DNA from: an uncultured Actinomycetes bacterium
Lineage (GTDB): Bacteria; Actinomycetota; Acidimicrobiia; Acidimicrobiales; Ilumatobacteraceae
DNA: 6,442 nt
Reading direction: 5' to 3'
NCBI GenBank assembly: GCA_903925985.1
Contig: CAIYHK010000073.1
Coordinates: 1 to 6,442, forward strand
The position numbers were made by a program, and so were the translations under genes. Shown here piece by piece: positions 1-5,180 of the stretch. Every line of letters begins with the position of its first letter. Position 1 is the first letter of the stretch. The notes under the pieces were generated by a model. It was not told the DNA's origin, made no database searches, and saw only the letters and a program-made list of their open reading frames with translations.

Positions 1-2
1 CA

Positions 3-1187
3 ATGAGCAAGGCAAAGTTTGAGCGCACTAAGCCGCATGTGAATATCGGCACGATGGGTCATATTGACCATGGTAAGACGACGTTGACTGCTGCGATTTC
101 CAAGACGTTGGCGGATCGTGGGTTGGCTGATTACACGCCTTTTGATCAGATTGATAAGGCTCCTGAGGAGAAGGCTCGTGGTATCACGATTTCGATTGCT
201 CATATTGAGTATGAGACCGAAAAGCGTCACTACGCGCATGTTGACATGCCGGGTCACGCTGACTACATCAAGAACATGATTACTGGTGCAGCTCAGGTTG
301 ATGGTGCGATTTTGGTGGTTGCGGCTACTGATGGTCCGATGCCGCAAACGCGTGAGCATGTGCTTCTTGCTCGTCAGGTTGGTGTTCCTTACATCGTTGT
401 TGCGCTTAACAAGTCCGACATGGTTGATGATCCGGAACTTCTTGAGCTTGTTGAGCTTGAGGTTCGTGAGCTTTTGAATGAGTATGAGTTCCCTGGTGAT
501 GATGCACCGGTTGTGAAGGTTTCTGCTTTGAAGGCTCTTGAGGGTGATGCTGGTTGGCAGGACAAGATCATGGAGTTGATGGCTGCTTGTGATGAGGCGA
601 TTCCTGAGCCGAAGCGTGATTTGGATAAGCCGTTCTTGATGCCGATTGAGGATGTGTTCACGATTACTGGTCGTGGAACTGTTGTGACTGGCAAGGTTGA
701 GCAGGGCAAGGTTCACACTGGTGACGAAGTTGAGATCGTTGGTTTGCGTGACACGCAAAAGACGACTTGTACTGGTGTTGAAATGTTCCGCAAGCTGCTT
801 GATGAGGGCCAAGCTGGTGACAACATTGGTGCACTTCTTCGTGGCACGAAGAAAGAAGATGTGGAGCCTGGTCAGGTGTTGTGTGCTCCTGGTTCGATTA
901 CTCCTCACACCGATTTCGAGGGTCAGGTTTATGTGTTGACCAAAGAAGAAGGTGGCCGTCATAAGCCGTTTTTCAATAACTATCGTCCGCAGTTCTTTTT
1001 CCGTACTACTGACGTGACTGGCACTGTGTCTTTGCCGTCGGGTACTGAGATGGTGATGCCTGGTGACAACGTGAATATGAGTGTTGTGTTGGGTAAGCCG
1101 ATTGCTATGGATGAAGGTTTGCGTTTTGCTATCCGTGAGGGTGGCCGTACTGTTGGCGCAGGTCGCGTCACCAAGATCATTAAGTGA
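3..1187 (+). CDS. tuf: Translation elongation factor Tu (EF-Tu)
   Basis: Cytoplasmic GTPase that delivers aminoacyl-tRNA to the ribosomal A site. The 394-residue product is full length for the family. All G motifs are visible: P-loop GHIDHGKT (19-26), switch I RGITI (59-63), DMPGH (81-85), NKSD (136-139) and SALK (174-177). Domains 2 and 3 follow, with GRGTVVTG near 223-230 and a normal end, [14 protein letters not shown]. The ATG is two bases from the window edge, so its ribosome binding site is not visible, but the N-terminus [16 protein letters not shown] matches actinobacterial EF-Tu. The motifs DMPGH and NKSD replace the commoner DCPGH and NKCD. Codon use differs sharply from downstream genes: of 28 leucines, 15 are TTG, 12 CTT, 1 CTG and none CTC. 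rpmG begins 6 bases after the TGA, so cotranscription is likely. Confidence 0.98.
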   Translation: MSKAKFERTKPHVNIGTMGHIDHGKTTLTAAISKTLADRGLADYTPFDQIDKAPEEKARGITISIAHIEYETEKRHYAHVDMPGHADYIKNMITGAAQVDGAILVVAATDGPMPQTREHVLLARQVGVPYIVVALNKSDMVDDPELLELVELEVRELLNEYEFPGDDAPVVKVSALKALEGDAGWQDKIMELMAACDEAIPEPKRDLDKPFLMPIEDVFTITGRGTVVTGKVEQGKVHTGDEVEIVGLRDTQKTTCTGVEMFRKLLDEGQAGDNIGALLRGTKKEDVEPGQVLCAPGSITPHTDFEGQVYVLTKEEGGRHKPFFNNYRPQFFFRTTDVTGTVSLPSGTEMVMPGDNVNMSVVLGKPIAMDEGLRFAIREGGRTVGAGRVTKIIK

Positions 1188-1193
1188 GGCACC

Positions 1194-1358
1194 ATGCCGC
1201 GTAACGACAAGCGAGTGAAAATCACGCTCGAATGCACAGAGTGCAAAGAGCGTAATTACATCACCATGAAATCAAAGATCAACGACCGCGAGCGTCTAGA
1301 GATGAAGAAGTATTGCGCCCGCGATCGCCGACACACTCTCCATAAGGAAACCCGCTAG
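1194..1358 (+). CDS. rpmG: 50S ribosomal protein L33 (three-cysteine form)
   Basis: Small basic protein of the large ribosomal subunit; 54 residues, the usual L33 size. The N-terminal half reads [20 protein letters not shown] and the end reads HTLHKETR, both diagnostic of L33. Zinc-binding L33 has two CxxC pairs. Here the first pair is intact (C14, C17), but the second is C41-A-R-D44, so one ligand is replaced by aspartate. Partial or full loss of the cysteines is known in the family (C-minus forms), so this is probably a functional intermediate rather than damage. The start ATG is preceded by GAGG (1186-1189) overlapping the tuf stop, 4 bases upstream. The gene ends in TAG. Leucine codons are CTC/CTA, unlike tuf. 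Confidence 0.95.
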   Translation: MPRNDKRVKITLECTECKERNYITMKSKINDRERLEMKKYCARDRRHTLHKETR

Positions 1359-1395
1359 GGGATCCTGGACGCGAGATTCCCCGGAAACTCGCCAA

Positions 1396-1468
1396 AGGGC
1401 AGTAGCTCAGTTGGTAGAGCATCGGTCTCCAAAACCGACGGTCGGGGGTTCGAGTCCCTCCTGCCCTG
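1396..1468 (+). tRNA. trpT: tRNA-Trp (anticodon CCA)
   Basis: A complete 73-base cloverleaf folds by hand. Acceptor stem AGGGCAG (1396-1402) pairs with CTGCCCT (1461-1467). D stem GCTC (1405-1408) pairs with GAGC (1417-1420). Anticodon stem TCGGT (1422-1426) pairs with ACCGA (1434-1438). T stem 1444-1448 pairs with 1456-1460 around the loop TTCGAGT. The anticodon loop CTCCAAA places CCA at 1429-1431, reading the tryptophan codon UGG. Discriminator base is G1468. The 3' CCA is not encoded and must be added by the tRNA nucleotidyltransferase. It lies 37 bases after rpmG and 32 before secE, a position known from other actinobacteria, so it is probably cut out of the operon transcript. I see no convincing promoter of its own in 1359-1395. 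Confidence 0.97.
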
Positions 1469-1500
1469 CAAAGAAGAAACGCAAGTAAACGAGAAACGAA

Positions 1501-1797
1501 ATGTCACAAGACCTCAACCGCGAGCAAAAGCGAGCGCTAAAGCGCATGGGAGCCCTGAATGATCAGGGTGCCCCAGTTCGCAATGCTCCAGCTCAGCGCG
1601 AGAAGAGCGAGCGGGTCGGGTTGTTCCAGTACTTGCGCGAAGTTCGCGAGGAAATGACCAAGGTTGCATGGCCGAAGTGGCCAGAGATCCGTCGTTACTC
1701 GATCATCGTGCTTGTCACAGTGGTGATCTTCACCGCATACATCGGCGGTCTGGATTCGCTGTTTGGTTTGTTCTCCGGATGGCTCTACAAGGACTGA
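1501..1797 (+). CDS. secE: Preprotein translocase subunit SecE
   Basis: Small membrane subunit that clamps SecY in the SecYEG protein-export channel. The 98-residue product has a charged, disordered N-terminal half (about 1-40), then the conserved amphipathic helix and hinge [17 protein letters not shown] (46-62), then one hydrophobic membrane segment at about 67-87 ([20 protein letters not shown]) and a short tail. This single-span form is the common one outside enterobacteria. The gene follows tRNA-Trp by 32 bases and nusG starts one base after its TGA, so translation of the two is likely coupled. Upstream of the ATG only a weak purine run (GAGAAACGAA, 1491-1500) is seen; no good Shine-Dalgarno is present. 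Identity rests on the SecE motif, the length and the secE-nusG order. Confidence 0.96.
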   Translation: MSQDLNREQKRALKRMGALNDQGAPVRNAPAQREKSERVGLFQYLREVREEMTKVAWPKWPEIRRYSIIVLVTVVIFTAYIGGLDSLFGLFSGWLYKD

Positions 1798-1798
1798 T

Positions 1799-2476
1799 AT
1801 GACTGACGAAATCATCACCGAAGAAGTTGGCGACAACACCGAAGAGATCGAGACCTTTGATCTCACCGAAGGTGCTGGCGTTGACGAGACAATCGAAGAC
1901 GACGAAGAAGAAGCTGTCCCTGCGTATCAGCCGGGTCAGTGGTATGTCGTGCACACGCAATCGGGTTACGAGAAGAAGGTTGAGACCAACCTAAAGTCAC
2001 GTATCCAGTCAATGGCTATGGAAGATTTCATTTACGAAATCAAGATTCCAACCGATGAAGTTGTGGAATTCAAGGGTGGTCGTAAGCAGACCGTCCAAAA
2101 GAAGATTTTCCCTGGTTACTTGCTCGTACGTTGCGAGATGGACGACAGCACTTGGTACTGCATTCGCAACACCCCAGGTGTCACTGGTTTCGTTGGCCAG
2201 AGCCAGCGCGGCCAGAAGCCAACCCCGCTGACCAAGCGCGAGGTCGAGAAGTTCCTCACCGCGAAGTCTGACGGCAAGGACGTCACCGCGCGTCGCAAGC
2301 CGAAGCTGGACTACGAAGTGGGCGAGAGCGTGCGCATCAAGGAAGGCCCATTTGCTGACTTTGCGGGCCAGATCGCCGAAATTAACGCCGATCACATGAA
2401 GCTCAAGGTGCTCGTGAATATCTTCGGTCGCGAGACCCTGGTGGAGATCGATTTCAGTCAAGTAGCGAAGCTCTAG
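1799..2476 (+). CDS. nusG: Transcription termination/antitermination factor NusG
   Basis: Binds RNA polymerase during elongation, affecting pausing and coupling to ribosomes or Rho. The 225-residue protein has a highly acidic extension (1-40, 18 Asp/Glu and no Lys/Arg), the NGN domain (about 47-155; [20 protein letters not shown], then [14 protein letters not shown] and [10 protein letters not shown]), and a KOW domain (about 172-225; [19 protein letters not shown]). The frame is open back to an ATG at 1763, but that would overlap secE. I chose ATG 1799 because AAGGA (1789-1793) lies 5 bases upstream and the start is one base after the secE stop. Acidic N-terminal extensions are known in actinobacterial NusG. 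The gene ends in TAG, with rplK 28 bases on. Confidence 0.96.
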   Translation: MTDEIITEEVGDNTEEIETFDLTEGAGVDETIEDDEEEAVPAYQPGQWYVVHTQSGYEKKVETNLKSRIQSMAMEDFIYEIKIPTDEVVEFKGGRKQTVQKKIFPGYLLVRCEMDDSTWYCIRNTPGVTGFVGQSQRGQKPTPLTKREVEKFLTAKSDGKDVTARRKPKLDYEVGESVRIKEGPFADFAGQIAEINADHMKLKVLVNIFGRETLVEIDFSQVAKL

Positions 2477-2504
2477 CAGAATCGCTCAACAAGGAAACAG
2501 GACT

Positions 2505-2843
2505 ATGGCAAAGAAAAAAGTTGCAGCGATCGTAAAGATCCAAATCCCGGCGGGCAAAGCTACGCCGGCACCACCCGTTGGTACCGCTCTCGGTCCACAC
2601 GGTATTGCGATCATGGACTTCGTTAAGGCGTACAACGCCGCCACCGAAGCTCAGGCTGGCACGATCATCCCAGTTGAAATCACGATCTTTGAAGATCGTT
2701 CTTTCACATTCATTCTGAAGACCCCACCAACTCCAGTTCTCCTGCGCGAGAAGGCTGGATTGCCAAAGGGTTCACAGACACCGGGCAAGGCAGTTGTTGG
2801 CACGGTGACCGAAGCACAGATCGAAGAGATCGCAAAGATCTAG
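2505..2843 (+). CDS. rplK: 50S ribosomal protein L11, truncated by an in-frame TAG
   Basis: L11 binds the GTPase-associated centre of 23S rRNA and is needed for RelA-type stringent signalling. The 112 residues before the stop contain the intact N-terminal domain, including the thiopeptide-site prolines ([13 protein letters not shown], 21-33), [14 protein letters not shown] (62-75) and the first part of the C-terminal RNA-binding domain, ending [10 protein letters not shown]. The family normally runs to about 141-144 residues. After the TAG (2841-2843) the same frame continues with 28 L11-like codons to TGA at 2928-2930, which would give 141 residues. TAG occupies the place of a lysine in relatives, so one AAG-to-TAG change is the simplest cause. 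As read, the last helices of the rRNA-binding domain are lost. AAGGA (2491-2495) is 9 bases before the ATG. Sequencing error, real truncation and readthrough cannot be separated here. Confidence 0.93.
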   Translation: MAKKKVAAIVKIQIPAGKATPAPPVGTALGPHGIAIMDFVKAYNAATEAQAGTIIPVEITIFEDRSFTFILKTPPTPVLLREKAGLPKGSQTPGKAVVGTVTEAQIEEIAKI

Positions 2844-2930
2844 GTGCCAGACCTGAACGCATATGACCTCGAAGCTGCGAAGCAGCAAGTTCGCGGCACT
2901 GCGCGTTCAATGGGCCTCAAGGTCGTTTGA
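2844..2930 (+). pseudogene. rplK: Displaced C-terminal part of L11 after the in-frame TAG
   Basis: 28 codons in the frame of rplK directly after its TAG. They encode a typical L11 ending: VPDLNAYDLEAA at the start, then KQQVRGTARSMGLKVV, closing with TGA. The GTARSMG segment is a hallmark of the L11 C-terminus and contacts 23S rRNA in known structures. The fragment is undamaged, with codon choice like its neighbours, which argues for a very recent interruption, a base error in the assembly, or continued translation. The first codon after TAG is GTG, a possible reinitiation start, although no clear Shine-Dalgarno precedes it. A free 28-residue peptide would not be expected to replace the domain by itself. 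Confidence 0.85.
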
Positions 2931-2998
2931 TTCTTAAGTAAACACATACCGAGAGCAGGACTACCTCGCCTGACCGGTTACTAGATGAGGGAGGCAAT

Positions 2999-3706
2999 AT
3001 GCCACAAGGTAAGAAGTACATCGACGCGTTGAAGCGTTACAACCGTGATGATGAGTACACGCCAACACAGGCTTGTGAACTCATCAAGCAGACCGCATCT
3101 GCAAAGTTCGACGAAACTGTCGAAGTTGCAATCCGACTCGGTGTTGATCCACGTAAAGCTGATCAAGCAGTTCGTGGCACCGTCGCGTTGCCATCAGGTA
3201 CCGGCAAAAACATTCGCGTTGCAGTGTTTGCTGCTGGTGATGCCGCTCAGGCTGCAAAAGATGCCGGTGCTGACATCGTTGGCGCAGACGATCTCGCTGC
3301 AGAAATCGAAAAGGGCAACATGGATTTCGATCTCATGATCGCAACTCCAGACATGATGCCTTTGGTTGGAAAGCTTGGTCGTGTTCTTGGTCCACGTGGT
3401 TTGATGCCAAACCCAAAGACCGGCACAGTTACTCAAGACACCGGTCGCGCAGTTTCTGAATTCAAAGGTGGCAAGGTTGAATACCGCACCGATCGTTACG
3501 GCAATGTGCACGTACTCATCGGCAAGGCTTCCTTCACAGTTGAGGCACTCGAGGCGAACCTGCGCGCAGTTCTGGACGAAATCCAGCGCGCAAAGCCCGC
3601 GTCAGCAAAGGGCCGTTACCTCAGGAAGATCACCGTTTCTTCCACGATGGGCCCAGGAATTCGTCTTGATCTCAACCGTTTGAAGCCAGTTGAGGCCAAC
3701 GCCTAG
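2999..3706 (+). CDS. rplA: 50S ribosomal protein L1
   Basis: Forms the mobile L1 stalk next to the ribosomal E site and, in many bacteria, represses its own operon by binding its mRNA. The 235-residue length is normal. The N-terminal region [12 protein letters not shown] and the L1 signature, roughly residues 121-140 ([20 protein letters not shown]), are clear, followed by [22 protein letters not shown] and the ending [21 protein letters not shown] strong Shine-Dalgarno, GAGGGAGG (2987-2994), lies 4 bases before the ATG. The gene sits 68 bases after the original rplK stop, a longer gap than others in the cluster, and ends in TAG. The next gene, rplJ, is separated by a structured leader. Confidence 0.98.
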   Translation: MPQGKKYIDALKRYNRDDEYTPTQACELIKQTASAKFDETVEVAIRLGVDPRKADQAVRGTVALPSGTGKNIRVAVFAAGDAAQAAKDAGADIVGADDLAAEIEKGNMDFDLMIATPDMMPLVGKLGRVLGPRGLMPNPKTGTVTQDTGRAVSEFKGGKVEYRTDRYGNVHVLIGKASFTVEALEANLRAVLDEIQRAKPASAKGRYLRKITVSSTMGPGIRLDLNRLKPVEANA

Positions 3707-3896
3707 AGTTTTAAGTCCTAACAACCAACAGGTTGCTCGCCACAGACATTTGGTCCGGTTCGCCGGGTAATGACACCAGTCGCCAAACGAGGCGGAAACT
3801 TCACGGAACGCATGTGGGTATGAACCCCTCGTGTCGCTTCGGTGTGGTGTCCGTTGCAAAGCGGGTGCCCCGAAGCAGATACGAGAGGAGGTGTAA
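3707..3896 (+). promoter_or_regulatory. L10 leader (autoregulatory mRNA structure before rplJ)
   Basis: The 190 bases between rplA and rplJ hold no convincing gene but several foldable elements. CAACC/GGTTG (3722-3726/3731-3735) forms a small hairpin. The segment CCACAGACATTTGGT (3740-3754) resembles the conserved 5' strand of the L10 leader family. CCGG-TTCG-CCGG (3755-3766) is capped by a TTCG loop and stacked on TGGT/ACCA (3751-3754/3775-3778), with an asymmetric internal loop GTAATGAC. ACGAGG (3787-3792) can pair with CCTCGT (3827-3832). A long 3' hairpin pairs 3836-3842 with 3870-3876 and, after a three-base bulge, 3846-3853 with 3862-3869. In known cases the L10-(L12)4 complex binds this leader to limit rplJL translation. 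The assignment rests on position and remembered consensus, not a covariance search. Confidence 0.75.
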
Positions 3897-4427
3897 ATGT
3901 CAAACCCACGACCCGACAAGGTTGCTGTAGTCAAAGAGGTGCAGGCGAAGTTCGCCGACGCCGATGCTGCCATTGTTACTGAGTATCGCGGTATGACCGT
4001 TGCTGCGCTCGCGACCCTTCGTCGTGAGCTCCGCGGCGTTGGTGCTGAGTACAAGGTGTACAAAAACACGATGGCGCGCTTTGGTGCACGCGGAGCCGGA
4101 AAGTCCAACATCGAGGAATTCCTCGTTGGACCAACCGCAATCACTTTTGTAAAAGGTGATGTCGCCGCTGCAGCCAAAGTGCTGAAAGAACAGTCGAAGA
4201 CGAATCCGTTGCTGGTGGTGAAAGGTGGTGTTCTCGGTGAAAAGTCAATCTCGGCTAAGGAGCTCGAAGCACTCGCTGATCTCCCGCCGCGCGAAGTTCT
4301 TCTCGCACAGTTCGCAGGCGCACTGCAGGCACCGCTGGTCAAGACCGCCGGATTGTTGCAGGCACTGCCACGCAACTTCGCGTACGGCCTGTCGGCACTC
4401 ATCGCAGAAAAAGAAAAGGCCGCGTAA
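3897..4427 (+). CDS. rplJ: 50S ribosomal protein L10
   Basis: Anchors L12 dimers to the large subunit to form the stalk that recruits translation factors. The 176-residue product is of normal length. The N-terminal rRNA-binding domain shows RPDKVAVVKEVQAKFADADAA, then TEYRGMTVAALATLRRELR (28-46) and EYKVYKNTMARFGA (51-64); GPTAITFVKGD lies at 78-88. The C-terminal region includes LADLPPREVLLAQFAGALQA (127-146) and a terminal helix for L12 binding. The ribosome binding site AGGAGGT (3886-3892) is a near-perfect match, 4 bases before the ATG. It follows the L10 leader, so translation is probably feedback controlled by its own product. The gene ends in TAA, with rplL 67 bases on. Confidence 0.98.
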   Translation: MSNPRPDKVAVVKEVQAKFADADAAIVTEYRGMTVAALATLRRELRGVGAEYKVYKNTMARFGARGAGKSNIEEFLVGPTAITFVKGDVAAAAKVLKEQSKTNPLLVVKGGVLGEKSISAKELEALADLPPREVLLAQFAGALQAPLVKTAGLLQALPRNFAYGLSALIAEKEKAA

Positions 4428-4478
4428 TCCGCTGGTCACTCAGTTCAGTAAGTAATCAATTTCAAGAAATTTCAAAAC

Positions 4479-4484
4479 AAGGAG
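4479..4484 (+). promoter_or_regulatory. Ribosome binding site deciding the rplL start
   Basis: AAGGAG lies one base before an ATG at 4486 and ten bases before the ATG at 4495. One base is too close for initiation, so the second ATG is preferred. This also gives the usual short L12 N-terminus MALTKEDIL rather than [12 protein letters not shown]. Confidence 0.65.
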
Positions 4485-4494
4485 AATGAGCAAA

Positions 4495-4833
4495 ATGGCT
4501 CTTACAAAGGAAGACATCCTCGAGGGCATCTCGGCCCTTTCGGTTATCGAGTTGAAGGTACTCCTCGACGCGTTCGTAGAGAAGTTTGGCGTTACCGCTG
4601 CTGCACCTGCTGCTGAGGAAAAGGATGAGTTCGACGTCATCCTCACCGACGGTGGAGCACAGAAGATCCAGGTCATCAAGGTTGTGCGCGAGCTCACCAG
4701 CCTCGGTCTGAAGGAAGCCAAGGACCTCGTAGACGGCGCACCAAAGCCCGTGCTCGAAAAGGCCAACAAGGACGACGCCGCCAAGGCCAAGGCCAAGCTC
4801 GAAGAGGCTGGCGCCAGCGTCGAAGTGAAGTAA
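4495..4833 (+). CDS. rplL: 50S ribosomal protein L7/L12
   Basis: Multi-copy stalk protein whose C-terminal domain contacts EF-Tu, EF-G and IF2. The product is 112 residues from ATG 4495; an in-frame ATG at 4486 would add three residues but is too near the Shine-Dalgarno. The N-terminal dimerization helices span about 1-32 ([20 protein letters not shown]), the hinge about 33-45 ([13 protein letters not shown]), and the C-terminal domain 46-112 with VIKVVREL, the signature [15 protein letters not shown] (71-85) and the end AGASVEVK. L12 is usually about 120-130 residues, and the shortfall lies in the Ala/Pro hinge. Codons are rich in CTC and GAC/GCC. The gene ends in TAA, followed by a terminator. 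An AT-rich stretch (4453-4480) precedes it, which may aid high translation. Confidence 0.97.
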   Translation: MALTKEDILEGISALSVIELKVLLDAFVEKFGVTAAAPAAEEKDEFDVILTDGGAQKIQVIKVVRELTSLGLKEAKDLVDGAPKPVLEKANKDDAAKAKAKLEEAGASVEVK

Positions 4834-4889
4834 GTCGCACCAACAGCGACTCGACCCGGCCGGGGCAACCTGGTCGGGACCGGAATTCC

Positions 4890-4922
4890 AGCCCCGGGGC
4901 CTCGGCCTCGGGGCTGTTTTTT
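4890..4922 (+). terminator. Intrinsic terminator after rplL
   Basis: AGCCCCG (4890-4896) pairs with CGGGGCT (4909-4915). The stem continues inward through a G-U pair and GGC/GCC to about 11 bp with a four-base loop. TTTTTT (4917-4922) follows one base after the stem. This is a strong Rho-independent terminator, or attenuator, between rplL and rpoB. Confidence 0.9.
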
Positions 4923-4955
4923 GCCCAAATCCCCCAAATTTGGGGGTTCGGGTGC

Positions 4956-4984
4956 TTGACGGAACCGTTTTTGGTGTTTATCGT
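4956..4984 (+). promoter_or_regulatory. Candidate promoter for rpoB (upstream)
   Basis: TTGACG (4956-4961) matches the -35 consensus at five of six positions. The spacer is 17 bases and the -10 is TATCGT (4979-4984), which fits the actinobacterial TANNNT pattern. It lies just after the terminator and about 190 bases before the rpoB start, so it would give a long leader. Predicted from sequence only. Confidence 0.45.
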
Positions 4985-5035
4985 GCTTCCCCAAGCGGGG
5001 CCGCCCGGTGGGGCAGGCTCTATTTCCCAGTCCCC

Positions 5036-5065
5036 TTGCAGGCGAGGGTCGGCGCACGATAGCGT
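5036..5065 (+). promoter_or_regulatory. Candidate promoter for rpoB (proximal)
   Basis: TTGCAG (5036-5041), an 18-base spacer, and TAGCGT (5060-5065), which fits TANNNT. Transcription would begin near 5072, giving a leader of about 110 bases. It overlaps the 5' arm of the hairpin at 5062-5085. Weaker than the upstream candidate, but in a plausible place. Confidence 0.35.
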
Positions 5066-5180
5066 GGAAAGTTGCTGTGCCACGCCCTTTTGGACATTTT
5101 TTCTCTATTTCCATTTGTCAGCGTGCCACTGCATACACGTTCGCCAATCGACCTGACATTTGTCTGACGAGGAGAAAATA

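Larger units (their letters stand above)
4834..5180 (+). other. Gene-free rplL-rpoB intergenic region
   Basis: This 347-base stretch holds no supported gene. In order it contains a 7-bp hairpin without a T-run (4855-4861 with 4872-4878, one G-U pair), an intrinsic terminator (4890-4922), a 16-base perfect palindrome (4931-4946), a candidate promoter (4956-4984), two small GC hairpins with four-base loops (4989-5000 and 5003-5014), a second candidate promoter (5036-5065), a hairpin GCGTGG/CCACGC (5062-5067/5080-5085), a T-rich tract near 5088-5108, and the rpoB ribosome binding site. The layout suggests that rpoB is at least partly uncoupled from ribosomal protein transcription. Confidence 0.8.

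Noticed and set aside
1358..1382. Possible terminator hairpin GGGGA/TCCCC between rpmG and tRNA-Trp
   Set aside because: Only 5 bp with a 15-base loop and no T-run; not a credible terminator.
1763..1798. Upstream in-frame ATG extending nusG by 12 residues
   Set aside because: It would overlap the secE end, and the added residues are not NusG-like; ATG 1799 has AAGGA at good spacing.
2841..2843. Genome-wide reassignment of TAG to an amino acid
   Set aside because: rpmG, nusG and rplA in the same window end in TAG at their expected family lengths, so TAG acts as a normal stop.
3733..3930. Small plus-strand ORF in the rplA-rplJ gap
   Set aside because: No ribosome site or recognisable protein; the sequence is better explained as the structured L10 leader.
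3602..4402. Long minus-strand ORF (266 codons) opposite rplA end, leader and rplJ
   Set aside because: It lies opposite clear L1 and L10 coding and the L10 leader, has a low-complexity Ser/Ala/Arg composition and shows no recognisable domain; a frame shadow.
4440..5114. Minus-strand ORF (224 codons) opposite rplL and the intergenic region
   Set aside because: It crosses the terminator and rplL in antisense, and its composition follows the GC-rich hairpins; no family features.
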